A model generated the notes under the pieces. The model saw only the letters and a program-made list of their open reading frames with translations, was not told the DNA's origin and searched no databases. Source: DASYLJ01 sp036009625 (GTDB lineage: Bacteria; Desulfobacterota; Binatia; DP-6). From it: 64,000 nt of DNA. The stretch spans positions 10,916-74,915 of the forward strand of contig DASYLJ010000115.1 of the NCBI GenBank assembly GCA_036009625.1. The letters are read 5' to 3'. Every line of letters begins with the position of its first letter. Positions within the stretch are counted from its first letter, which is position 1. Made by a program: the position numbers and the translations under genes. Positions 24,623-32,996 of this stretch are shown here, piece by piece.

Positions 24623-26026
24623 TCAAGGTGCGAGACGCTCTTGCGCGGCGCGCAGACGCGCGAGTGCGCGCTCCCGCCCGAGGACGTCGAGCACCTCGAA
24701 GATACCGGGGCTCACGGTGCCGCCGGTGACCGCGACACGCACCGGCTGCGCCAGCTTTCCGAGCGCGAGACCATGGCGGGCGATCGTCTCCTGGAACGCC
24801 TGCTCGATGCTGTCGACGTCCCAGCCGTGGACAGCCTCGAGCGCGGACGTCAGGTCTGCCAGGACGGGGGCGATCTCGGGCCGTAGATGTTGGCTCGCTG
24901 CCTTCGGCTGGATGGCGATCTTCGGCGCGACGTAGATCCGGAGCGCATCCGCCAGCTCGACCAGTGTCTTGGCGCGCTCACGTACGGTCTCGACGGCGCG
25001 CGCCATCCAGGCAGTATCGGAAGGTACCGGAAGCCCGGCGCGCTCGAGAAACGGCTGGACCATCGTGGTCAGCTCGAGAGGCGGTGTCGCCTTCAGATAC
25101 TGGAAATTCGTCCACAGCAGCTTCTCGGGGTTAAAGATCGCGGCAGAAGTGCCGACGTTCTCCAGAGAGAAGTGCTCGATGAGCTCTGCACGTGTGAACA
25201 GCTCCTGGTCGCCGTGCGACCATCCGAGGCGAGCCAGGAAATTGACCAATGCCGCCGGCAGGTACCCTTCGTCGTGATATTGCATCACCGACGTGGCGCC
25301 GTGGCGCTTGGAGAGCCGGGCCTTGTCGAGCCCGAGGATCAGCGGCACGTGTGCGAAACGTGGCAGCGAGGCGCCGAGTGCCTCGTAGAGCAGAATCTGC
25401 CGCGGCGTGTTGGTGAGATGGTCGTCGCCGCGGATCACGTGGCTGATCCGCATCTCGACGTCGTCGACCACGACGCAGAAGTTGTAGATCGGCGAGCCGT
25501 CGGTGCGCTGGATCACGAAGTCGTCGAGCTCGGCGTTCTGGAACGTGACGCGACCCTTGACGTCGTCGTCGACCACGGTCTCACCCTCGATCGGGGTGCG
25601 AAAGCGGAGCGCGAACGCGTTCCGACCGGCCGGAGCGTGCGCGAGGTCCCGACACGTACGGTCGTAACCGGAGCGGTGACCAGTGCTCGCGACGGCCTGA
25701 CGTCGCGCGGCGATCTCCTCCGCGGTGCACCAGCAGCGATACGCCTGGCCCGTCAGAAGCAGGCGCTCGGCGTGCGCCTGGTAGAGGTCGAAGCGCTCGG
25801 TCTGGAAGAAGGGGCCCTCGTCCCAGTCGAGGCCGAGCCAGTTCAGGCTGTCGATGATGGCCTGGATGGACGCTGGCGTGGAGCGCTCCCGGTCCGTGTC
25901 CTCGATGCGCAGCACGAAGGTCCCGCCGTGCCGGCGCGCGAAGAGATAGCTGAACAACGCCGTCCGCGCCCCGCCGATGTGCAGATAGCCCGTCGGGCTC
26001 GGCGCAAAGCGAGTGCGTACCGACAT
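24623..26026 (-). CDS. gltX: glutamyl-tRNA synthetase
   Basis: The 467-residue class I synthetase has the HIGH motif as PTGYLHIGG (11-19), with FAPSPTG before it, and the KMSKS loop as RLSKRHG (about 242). The all-helical anticodon-binding domain fills the C-terminus. It charges tRNA-Glu with glutamate. Whether it also mischarges tRNA-Gln (non-discriminating type, needing GatCAB) cannot be decided here, but the tRNA-Gln and tRNA-Glu genes directly downstream on the same strand make the question pertinent. It is divergent from the response regulator at 26193. Confidence 0.96.
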   Translation of the reverse strand: MSVRTRFAPSPTGYLHIGGARTALFSYLFARRHGGTFVLRIEDTDRERSTPASIQAIIDSLNWLGLDWDEGPFFQTERFDLYQAHAERLLLTGQAYRCWCTAEEIAARRQAVASTGHRSGYDRTCRDLAHAPAGRNAFALRFRTPIEGETVVDDDVKGRVTFQNAELDDFVIQRTDGSPIYNFCVVVDDVEMRISHVIRGDDHLTNTPRQILLYEALGASLPRFAHVPLILGLDKARLSKRHGATSVMQYHDEGYLPAALVNFLARLGWSHGDQELFTRAELIEHFSLENVGTSAAIFNPEKLLWTNFQYLKATPPLELTTMVQPFLERAGLPVPSDTAWMARAVETVRERAKTLVELADALRIYVAPKIAIQPKAASQHLRPEIAPVLADLTSALEAVHGWDVDSIEQAFQETIARHGLALGKLAQPVRVAVTGGTVSPGIFEVLDVLGRERALARLRAAQERLAP

Positions 26027-26192
26027 CCGCGGGACCTAATCGCAGGCCTTCCTGCAAGTCAAATTCGTGACGTGCGCGCCATGACGAAAATGTTTGAGAG
26101 TCCGCCGGGTGGCCTGCATACTGACGCGACAGTCAGCATGGAGAGCGTCGTGCGCAGCGCCCAGCCCAGCGCGTGTTGAAGAGGTGACCGTC

Positions 26193-26573
26193 ATGCTCAA
26201 GAAGATCCTGGTCGTGGAGGACAACGAGGACAACCGCCGTATCCTCGTGTACCGACTGCGCAAGATCGGTCAGTTCGACATCCGTGAGGCCACCAACGGC
26301 CAGGAAGCCGTCGAGGCGGTGAAGACCGATCCGCCGGACCTGATCTTCATGGACCTCAAGATGCCCGTGATGGACGGGTGGGAGGCCACGAAGCGCATCC
26401 GGCAGATGGAGGGCGGCGACGCCGTCCGCATCATCGCGCTGACGGCGCAGGCCATGGCCGGCGACGAGGAGAAAGCCCTCGCCATCGGCTGTGACGACTA
26501 CCTCGCGAAGCCCGTCGTCGACCCCGCCCTGGTTCGTCAGAAGCTCGAGCGCCTGATCGGCGCCGCGGCCTGA
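26193..26573 (+). CDS. single-domain response regulator (CheY/DivK-like)
   Basis: The 126-residue protein is only a receiver domain: acidic pocket VVEDNEDNRR, phospho-acceptor Asp54 in FMDLKMPVMDG, the conserved Thr in LTAQAM and Lys in LAKPV. With no output domain it probably passes phosphate or acts by protein contact, as DivK-like regulators do. GAAGAGGTG upstream supports ATG 26193 over longer starts. No kinase is adjacent. A strong hairpin follows the stop. Confidence 0.9.
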   Translation: MLKKILVVEDNEDNRRILVYRLRKIGQFDIREATNGQEAVEAVKTDPPDLIFMDLKMPVMDGWEATKRIRQMEGGDAVRIIALTAQAMAGDEEKALAIGCDDYLAKPVVDPALVRQKLERLIGAAA

Positions 26574-26580
26574 TCCTCCG

Positions 26581-26606
26581 CGCCCGCCGCGTTGACGCGG
26601 CGGGCG
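26581..26606 (+). terminator. 11-bp hairpin after the response regulator gene
   Basis: CGCCCGCCGCG-TTGA-CGCGGCGGGCG is a perfect 11-bp GC stem with a TTGA loop, 7 bp after the stop at 26573 and before tRNA-Lys. The following bases are not T-rich, so termination may depend on Rho or be partial. Confidence 0.65.
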
Positions 26607-26636
26607 AAGCTGACTAAGGCGAGTGCTCCCGCGTCC

Positions 26637-26709
<73 letters not shown>

Positions 26710-26734
26710 TCTGTTTCGTCGCACGCGGGCGCGG

Positions 26735-27235
26735 TCAGGCATCCGCATCGCGTCCCGTCGCCACGACGGTGATGTCGCCCGCGATGGCGCCGACCGCGCG
26801 CACGTAGTCGGCAGGGGCGAGCACGATCTCGAGGCCGCGCGCCCCAGCCGACACGCCGATGCGATCATGCAGCTCGGCCGTCTCGTCGATGAACACCGGG
26901 TACGCCTTGCGGCAGGCGAGGGCGGTCACCGCGCCGCGGACGTAGCCCGTGAGTGGCTGCACCTCGCGGAGCGCGACCGTCTCGGTGCGACGATCGCCGC
27001 TGCGGCGCGCGAGCGCGCGCAGATCGAGACGTGTCCCGGCCGGGATGACCGCGAGGAGGATGCCGGTGCGATCGCCACGCACGACGAGCGTCTTGAACAC
27101 CTGGTCCTCCGGCAAGCCGAGCTTGGCGGCCGCGGTCTCGGCGGCGAGATCGTTGGGGTCGGCGTCGTACGTGCGAACCTCGTAGGCGATCCCGAGCCCG
27201 TCGAGGATGCGCATCGCGTTCGTCTTGCTCGGCAC
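26735..27235 (-). CDS. ybaK: YbaK/EbsC aminoacyl-tRNA deacylase
   Basis: The 166-residue protein is a YbaK/ProX-fold editing enzyme with the conserved Lys in VFKTLVV (about residue 49), GYVRGAVTALACRKAYPVFID and the C-terminal AGARGLEIVLAPADYVR. YbaK proteins hydrolyse Cys-tRNA-Pro or Cys-tRNA-Cys formed by error. It is the last gene of the minus-strand run with the XRE regulator (15 bp upstream) and the 2OG oxygenase. Confidence 0.9.
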   Translation of the reverse strand: MPSKTNAMRILDGLGIAYEVRTYDADPNDLAAETAAAKLGLPEDQVFKTLVVRGDRTGILLAVIPAGTRLDLRALARRSGDRRTETVALREVQPLTGYVRGAVTALACRKAYPVFIDETAELHDRIGVSAGARGLEIVLAPADYVRAVGAIAGDITVVATGRDADA

Positions 27236-27250
27236 CGGACAGCCTGACGA

Positions 27251-27733
27251 TCAGGCGCGCGTGGTGGACGTGACGTCCTCGTCCTCGTCGTCGCCACCGA
27301 GGGCACTCGCGGTGGCGCGAAGGACGATGAGCAGCTGGCGACGATGGCGCTTCGGAACGCTCCGGTAGACGCGCAGTAACTCCTCGACGCCGAGGTCGCT
27401 GATCGGACGCTGGACGAAATCGCCGTCGGGGCCGGGGAGATATTTCCGCATGGCGGCGATCTCCTTCGCCTCGGGCGTGAGGGTGGCCGGATCGATTCGG
27501 ATGACCGCGGTGTGTAGCGCCGCGCTGACCTTCATCACGACTAGCAGCGGTGTCGAGAGACCGCGTCCGTTCTCCAGACGGCTCACGGCGCCCTGGCTGA
27601 CGCCGGCCATGCGCGCCAGCTCCTCCTGCGACAGGCCGAGGAACTCGCGCACGCGCAGCGACTGACGCCCGAGTCCCCGCATCCATCGCGGCCAGTCGAG
27701 CACACGATCGCGATCGGCCCCTTCGGTCGTCAT
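27251..27733 (-). CDS. XRE-family helix-turn-helix regulator
   Basis: The 160-residue protein has an N-terminal XRE helix-turn-helix (VREFLGLSQEELARMAGVSQGAVSRLENG, about 28-56) and a short C-terminal domain of no clear family ending in an acidic tail. ATG 27733 is the sensible start; longer frames overlap the oxygenase gene. It sits between the oxygenase and ybaK genes with 7- and 15-bp spacing, so it is probably cotranscribed with them and may control their expression. Confidence 0.8.
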   Translation of the reverse strand: MTTEGADRDRVLDWPRWMRGLGRQSLRVREFLGLSQEELARMAGVSQGAVSRLENGRGLSTPLLVVMKVSAALHTAVIRIDPATLTPEAKEIAAMRKYLPGPDGDFVQRPISDLGVEELLRVYRSVPKRHRRQLLIVLRATASALGGDDEDEDVTSTTRA

Positions 27734-27740
27734 GTTGCTC

Positions 27741-28745
27741 TCAGGACGGTGAGGGTGGTGGGAAGTGCACGTACTCGTCGATGAGCGTGAGGGCGAGGGT
27801 GGTGTCGTCGGGACGATCGCCGTCGAGGCGTTCGCGCCGGCGCAGGTCGGCGACGAGCCGATCGAGAATGAACCCGAGCTCGAGATCGTCCGTGTGGGCG
27901 CGCCATCGGGCACGGGCGTCTTCGTCCGGGAAGCAGTAGGCCTTCCACGACACCGAGAAGCGGATGTCGTCCCACGTCCAGGCGGCGAGCAGCTCGTCGC
28001 CGTCGCGGAGCGTCCAGTGACCGTCGCCGTGCGTGAGCGTCATGCCGGGTCGGAGCGGTGCCAGTGGGCCGACCTCGGTGACGCGATCGACGCCATGGAA
28101 GACGCTGTCGGTGTCGAGCACGATGGCGCTGTTGCGCTTCGCCGGCAGTGCCACCGCCGCGCCATCGGCGCCCTCGGGATAGAAGACGAACTCGCCGCCA
28201 CGGCAATCGTTGAACCACGACACGGCGGTGACGATGGGCATGCGCCACTCGTCGAAGAGGCGGGAGTGGTGCATCACCACCATCAGCCATTGCGGAAAGC
28301 GCGTGCGGTTGGCGCCGCGGAACTCGGGGACGTCGGTGTGCACCGCGAGCTCCTGCCCGGGCAGCAGGATGTTGGCGTAGACGATCGCCGGCTCGATCAC
28401 CGGCAGCCCGTGGATACGGCGTGCGGCGTCGACGAAGCCCTCGTGGTGGAGGAATGGCTCGATGCCCGGAGTGACGACGCGGTCGCCGTAGGCATACGAC
28501 TCGCGGAAGTAGTTGGTCCGGGCGGCGAGGCGGGCGATGGGCTCGGGGCGTCCGAGACGCCCGCCCGAGCGCAGGAAGTTCTGGACCGCATCGTGACGCT
28601 GCGCGAGTCCTTGGCCGATCTCGATCTCGGCCTTTTCCTGCGCGTACGTGCCGTAGGGTCCGAACTGCTCGCACAGGCGGCGCATGCCGTCGGCGTCGGC
28701 CGTCGAGAGGACGGGGTCGAGGAGGGCGTACGTCGCCTGCGCCAT
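27741..28745 (-). CDS. 2-oxoglutarate/Fe(II)-dependent oxygenase-like protein
   Basis: The 334-residue protein carries the pattern HTDVPEF followed by VFHGVDRV, which fits the H-x-D...H iron triad of the 2OG dioxygenase double-stranded beta helix; the later Arg that would bind 2-oxoglutarate is less clear. Other parts (NYFRESYAYGD, WFNDCRGGEFVFYPEG) resemble prolyl-4-hydroxylase-type proteins. The substrate is unknown. ATG 28745 starts at MAQATYALLDP. It leads the run to the XRE regulator and ybaK. Confidence in the family is moderate. Confidence 0.65.
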   Translation of the reverse strand: MAQATYALLDPVLSTADADGMRRLCEQFGPYGTYAQEKAEIEIGQGLAQRHDAVQNFLRSGGRLGRPEPIARLAARTNYFRESYAYGDRVVTPGIEPFLHHEGFVDAARRIHGLPVIEPAIVYANILLPGQELAVHTDVPEFRGANRTRFPQWLMVVMHHSRLFDEWRMPIVTAVSWFNDCRGGEFVFYPEGADGAAVALPAKRNSAIVLDTDSVFHGVDRVTEVGPLAPLRPGMTLTHGDGHWTLRDGDELLAAWTWDDIRFSVSWKAYCFPDEDARARWRAHTDDLELGFILDRLVADLRRRERLDGDRPDDTTLALTLIDEYVHFPPPSPS

Positions 28746-29016
28746 GTGAGGCGGAGAGTATAGGGCGGTCCATCCGTGGCGGTCCAGCGAAAGCCCGCGA
28801 GCTCGTGAGGACATGATGTCGCACCCCTCGCCGATGCTGGGTGCGGTGGGGCGGATGCCGATCGAGAACGCGCCGACACTCCGGGCGCCCTCGACGATGG
28901 CCGACGCCCTCACGGTCGGCAGCCCACGAGGCGGGTGGGCCGGCAGGCGACACGGCATCTGCGGAGATCTTTGTAACCCGACACTCGCGCGGCCGTATGC
29001 TACCATCGACCGACGC

Positions 29017-32000
29017 ATGCGCCGCCCGATCCACGTGCTCGCCCCCGTCATTGCAGCCCTCGCTCTGCTCGGCGCATCGACCGTCGGCGCCGCCCCCTGT
29101 CCCGCGACTGCCAGCCTGACCATCGTCGCCGACAACCAGAGCGACGACGCGAGCGTCGAGGTGACGGTCACGGGGCACATGGTCGATCCCACCGCGAGCT
29201 GCGACGACGGTGCGACGACCTACAGCGAGACCTTCTCGTGCACTGGTGGCGGGCAGAGCCGCTGCGGCCGGATCACCGGGCTCCGGCCGGGGGGATGGGT
29301 GCACACCGTCGTCACCCAGGTCACGGGGTCGGACGAGCAGGTGCAGACGCAGCGCGCCGTCGTTCTGGCCGATGCCGATGGGGTGTCGAACGTCGTCCCC
29401 TGGACGATCTATCCGCGCACCTTCCAGGTGACGCAGGTCGACGGTGCCCACCTGCTGGCGCAGCTGAACGCGGCGCAGAGCTACACGGGGGCGCACCCGG
29501 GTGCCTATGCCCTGGTCTCGTTCGACCGCGAGATCTTCGCGGGCGCGTCGCAGCCGCAGGTGATCAACGTCAAGTTCTCGCCGGGCCCGCCGATCAGCTG
29601 CGTCCCGCAGCAGGTCTGCTCGGATCTCCGCGGCACGACCTTCTGCTTCAGCGGCTCGCGGGTGGTGGTCGATGCGCTCGACGACGACGGGCTCCGCGGC
29701 GCGGTCGTGCTGCGCACGGGGACGTGCGAGCGCTCCCTCATGCGGATGCTCGGCAGCGACAACGTGTTGCGCGGTCTCGAGCTGCGCGGCAGCGAGCAGC
29801 CGAATTCTCTCATTCCCGTCGACACCATCGCGATCACCGGGGCGGGCGCCCGCCGTAATCGCATCGAGCAGTGCATCGTGCGCGGACCGACGCTCGGCGA
29901 TGGGATCAGTATCGACACCAACGCCGGGGCACCCGGCGGGGCGGCGTTCGAGAACGTCGTCGTCGACACCGAAGTGCTCGGGGCCGAGGACAAGGGCATC
30001 AAGATCACGTCGGAGGGCCACGGCACCATTCTCGAGAGCTGTGTGCACGACAATCGCAACGGCGGCATCCAGAGCACGCTCGGCGGGCACGTCACCGTGG
30101 TGCGCAACGTCGTGCAGCGCAACGCCACGGGCAGCGCGCAGAACGGCCTCTCGGTCGGCGTTCCGGAGAACACCATCTCGCGCAGCAGCATGGTCACCGA
30201 CGGCAACGTGGTGCGCTTCGCCGGTGCCCGCGGCATCTCGGTGGTGAACACGGCGGACGGCTTCTTCAACCACGACATCGTCACCGACAACCAGGCCACC
30301 GGCGCGCGCATCGAGACGACGCGTGTCGGCGTGCAGCCGTCGGCCGTGTTCCGGGGTACGTCCTTCGCCTGCAACTACAAGACCGTGGTGGGCAGGTGCT
30401 TTGGCGAACCCGGGAAGGCGTGCTTGCGCAACAGCGACTGTACGCTGCTGAACTGTCTGGGGCTGGACGATCACATGGATGGATTCGGCGTGGTCGTAAG
30501 CCTGACCGTGAAGCCGTCCCCGGGGTCCGGGGAATGTGTCGACGCTCAGTCGTGCCTGCCGCCCCTGGTCGATTTCGGGCCAACCGGCGCCGACCCGGGC
30601 CGCAACGCGTTCATATGGAATGCCAATCCGGAATCCGGCACCCCGGGCGTCAACTTCCACAACGCACTTCCGGCGACGGAGGTCATTCTCGCGCGCGGCA
30701 ACCAGTGGGAGCACTGTGGCGACGAACCTGTGTGCGATTCGGCTGCCGTCGCGGAACTGGACATTCGACCCGTCGTCGATCCACCCACCGTGACCATTGG
30801 CACGCCGCAGGGCACCCCGACCCCGACAATCGCCCGCATCTCGCGCTCACGACCACGGAAGGGCGACCTGGTGCGCGTCTACAACGGCAGCCTCGACAAC
30901 AATGGCGGCACCTTTGATGCCATCGATGGCGCGGCGTGCACCGCGACTGGGCTGAACGGGGGCCTGCCGGCAGGCATTCCGGACGACATCTGCTCTGCCG
31001 ATAGCCTCAACGTCGTGTCGCAGAACCGGGTCCACCCGCGCGGCAATCGCGTGCTGCTCGATATCGGCGGCGAAACGTTCGACGCCGACATCCACGGGGT
31101 CACGCCCACCATGCTGGCCTTCCGCATGCCCGTCGACTGCTGGGCGGCGGGCACCATGACCGTCGCCCGCGGGCAGATGGCCGTCTCCGCGCCAGTGCCG
31201 CTGTGCGACGCGGGCGGCTGCGCCGATCGGATCGCGGGCTCGCTCTGCGACGACGCCAGCGTGTGCACCATCGACGAGCAGTGCAGCGACGACGGCGCCT
31301 GTGTCGCCGGCACGACGCTCGACTGCAGCGGGCAGTGCCGCACCGGCGCCTGCGACGCGGCGGACGGGTGCGTGCTTCGTCCGGACAGCGCCACGTGCGA
31401 CGACGGCGATGCCTGCACGATCGACGACCACTGCGCCGGGAGCAGCGAGGCCTGCGAGCCCGGTGCGCCACGAGCCTGTGTGGGGGCGTGCCTCAGCGGG
31501 GCATGCGACCCGGAGTCCGGCTGCACGCCATCCGACCTCGGGACGACGTGTGACGACGGCAACGCGTGCACGGTGGACGATCAGTGCAACGCCATCGATG
31601 GCGCGTGCGCGGGCGGCGCGCCCGTCTCCTGCGACGACGGCAACCCGTGCACGGTCGATGCCTGTGATCCGACGACCGGCTGCAGCCACACGGCCGCCGA
31701 GGACGGCACCAGCTGTGCCGCCAGCAGTGCCTGCCAGGGCGAGGGGGTCTGTCGCGCGGGGGTGTGCGACGACGGCACCAGCACCGCGTGCAACGACGCC
31801 GATTTCTGCACCATCGACACCTGCTCGGCGACCCTCGGCTGCCAGCACACCCCGGCGGCGAGCACGGGACGGATCACGTGCCGCGTCGAAGAGATGCGCT
31901 TCATCCTGTCGTCGGCACCCGACGGCGGCGGCACCATGGCGGCGCCGCTGCAGAGGCGCCTCGCGAAGGTCGACGCCGCGGTCTCACGCGCGAAGGCCGC

Positions 32001-32178
32001 GTCCTCGACGAAGGCCGCGCGCCGTGAGCTGCGCCGCGTGAAGGCCGCGCTGAAGGCGCTCGTCGGACAGGTACGGCGCGGGCGGAAGAAGCTCGGTCCG
32101 GTGCTCGAACGCCAGATACGTCGCAGCGCCGACGCGGCGATCGACGCGTTGAGCGGTCTCCAGCCCCCGCTGGGCTAG
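29017..32178 (+). CDS. large secreted right-handed beta-helix protein with Cys-rich CTDC-type repeats
   Basis: The 1053-residue product has a clear signal peptide (VLAPVIAALALLGASTVGAA). After an Ig-like start comes a long parallel beta-helix region (about 215-460) of repeated INxNG-type turns such as TIAITGAGARRNRIEQC, followed by an insert with CFGEPGKAC and SDC motifs, and an IPT-like strand region. Residues about 744-945 hold Cys repeats of the type CDDGNxCTxDxC. The last 75 residues are a lysine/arginine-rich helix. It is most likely a surface or matrix protein. The frame is open upstream; ATG 29017 starts at the signal peptide. The stop is shared, through CTAG, with the next gene. Confidence 0.8.
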   Translation: MRRPIHVLAPVIAALALLGASTVGAAPCPATASLTIVADNQSDDASVEVTVTGHMVDPTASCDDGATTYSETFSCTGGGQSRCGRITGLRPGGWVHTVVTQVTGSDEQVQTQRAVVLADADGVSNVVPWTIYPRTFQVTQVDGAHLLAQLNAAQSYTGAHPGAYALVSFDREIFAGASQPQVINVKFSPGPPISCVPQQVCSDLRGTTFCFSGSRVVVDALDDDGLRGAVVLRTGTCERSLMRMLGSDNVLRGLELRGSEQPNSLIPVDTIAITGAGARRNRIEQCIVRGPTLGDGISIDTNAGAPGGAAFENVVVDTEVLGAEDKGIKITSEGHGTILESCVHDNRNGGIQSTLGGHVTVVRNVVQRNATGSAQNGLSVGVPENTISRSSMVTDGNVVRFAGARGISVVNTADGFFNHDIVTDNQATGARIETTRVGVQPSAVFRGTSFACNYKTVVGRCFGEPGKACLRNSDCTLLNCLGLDDHMDGFGVVVSLTVKPSPGSGECVDAQSCLPPLVDFGPTGADPGRNAFIWNANPESGTPGVNFHNALPATEVILARGNQWEHCGDEPVCDSAAVAELDIRPVVDPPTVTIGTPQGTPTPTIARISRSRPRKGDLVRVYNGSLDNNGGTFDAIDGAACTATGLNGGLPAGIPDDICSADSLNVVSQNRVHPRGNRVLLDIGGETFDADIHGVTPTMLAFRMPVDCWAAGTMTVARGQMAVSAPVPLCDAGGCADRIAGSLCDDASVCTIDEQCSDDGACVAGTTLDCSGQCRTGACDAADGCVLRPDSATCDDGDACTIDDHCAGSSEACEPGAPRACVGACLSGACDPESGCTPSDLGTTCDDGNACTVDDQCNAIDGACAGGAPVSCDDGNPCTVDACDPTTGCSHTAAEDGTSCAASSACQGEGVCRAGVCDDGTSTACNDADFCTIDTCSATLGCQHTPAASTGRITCRVEEMRFILSSAPDGGGTMAAPLQRRLAKVDAAVSRAKAASSTKAARRELRRVKAALKALVGQVRRGRKKLGPVLERQIRRSADAAIDALSGLQPPLG
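31246..31857 (+). repeat. Cys-rich CTDC-type protein repeats
   Basis: About six degenerate copies of a 20-40 residue unit are encoded, core CDDGNACTVDDQC, with Cys spacing C-x5-6-C-x4-C. They resemble the slime-mould (Dictyostelium) CTDC repeat also seen in secreted proteins of deltaproteobacterial relatives. The many cysteines suggest disulfide-rich modules. Confidence 0.7.
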
Positions 32179-32444
32179 CCGTTGTCGCAGGCCATCTTGG
32201 TCGGTGGGGTGCGTTCGCAGGCGATCACCTGCGTCACGCCGGCGGCGAGCTGAGCGCACGTGTTCGTGACGGCGGCCTGGCGGGCCTCGTCGGCGGTGTT
32301 GCCGTCGACCGCGCGACACGCCTGGCGTCCTTCGAAGACGATGCACACTTCGCAGCGCACGCCCCCGATGCGGAAGCTCGACCACACGACGCCGCCGATG
32401 ATGACGACGAGCGCCACGAGCGTCACCCACGACGTCCACTTCAT
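32175..32444 (-). CDS. small single-helix hypothetical protein
   Basis: The 89-residue product has one N-terminal membrane helix (WVTLVALVVIIGGVVW) and a soluble part with five cysteines (VRCEVCIVFEGRQACRAV). No family recognised; the conserved-looking VCIVFEGRQACR strand resembles a small extracytoplasmic domain. It converges with the beta-helix gene, the two stops sharing CTAG. Codon use is like its neighbours. Confidence 0.6.
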   Translation of the reverse strand: MKWTSWVTLVALVVIIGGVVWSSFRIGGVRCEVCIVFEGRQACRAVDGNTADEARQAAVTNTCAQLAAGVTQVIACERTPPTKMACDNG

Positions 32445-32475
32445 GCGGGCCCAATACGTCGAGCGGGGCGGCGGC

Positions 32476-32925
32476 TCAAGGTAGCAACGTGTAGCGGAAG
32501 CGTTTGCGCATGACGAAGCTGCGCGGGCCCCAGTCGAAGAACCCGTCGTAGACGTCGGTGGCCTCGGCCGCGATCAGGTACTGGGCGCGTCGCGTGACGT
32601 TGCGTACGATGAGCTTGAATCCGTCCGGGACCGTCTCGACGAACTGCCAGTCGGGTTCCTCGGCGGGAACGGCCAGGTAGACGTCGGCGCTGACACCGGA
32701 CCGGTTGCGCACGATGAGCTTGCCGTTGGCGGCAACCGCCGGCGATGCCGCAGGGTCTATCCACGCCTGGACCTCGCGGCGTGCGTCGTCGCGGAGGACG
32801 ATCACGCCCGGAGCGGGTCGATCGTCGGGTGCAGGCGCATCGCCGGCGATCCGACGCGGCACGCCGTCGGCGGCGGCCGTCGAGATGGTGGCGATGACGG
32901 CCAGAACGGCCACCGCGATACGCAT
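32476..32925 (-). CDS. secreted hypothetical protein
   Basis: The 149-residue product has a signal peptide (MRIAVAVLAVIATISTAAA) and a beta-rich mature part with two similar strands, KLIVRNRSGVSADVYLAV and KLIVRNVTRRAQYLIAA, that hint at an internal duplication. Function unknown. ATG 32925 is preferred over longer frames because the signal peptide starts there. It follows the small membrane protein on the same strand. Confidence 0.6.
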   Translation of the reverse strand: MRIAVAVLAVIATISTAAADGVPRRIAGDAPAPDDRPAPGVIVLRDDARREVQAWIDPAASPAVAANGKLIVRNRSGVSADVYLAVPAEEPDWQFVETVPDGFKLIVRNVTRRAQYLIAAEATDVYDGFFDWGPRSFVMRKRFRYTLLP

Positions 32926-32996
32926 GAAACGACCCTGGATCAGGAGCGGACGGGGTGCAAGCCGAAAGCTGCCGTGATAGCAGACGCGCCAGCGGC

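Noticed and set aside
28746..29016. Promoter-like TATGCT box before the beta-helix gene
   Set aside because: A TTGTAA element stands 19 bp upstream, which is too far for a good sigma-70 spacing, and no other support is present.
27730..30714. A 994-residue minus-strand open frame
   Set aside because: Shadow of the 2OG-oxygenase and beta-helix genes; composition is biased and no motif appears.
31246..31857. Periodic DNA pattern that could be a CRISPR-like array
   Set aside because: The period comes from Cys-rich protein modules in frame, with variable lengths and no identical repeats.
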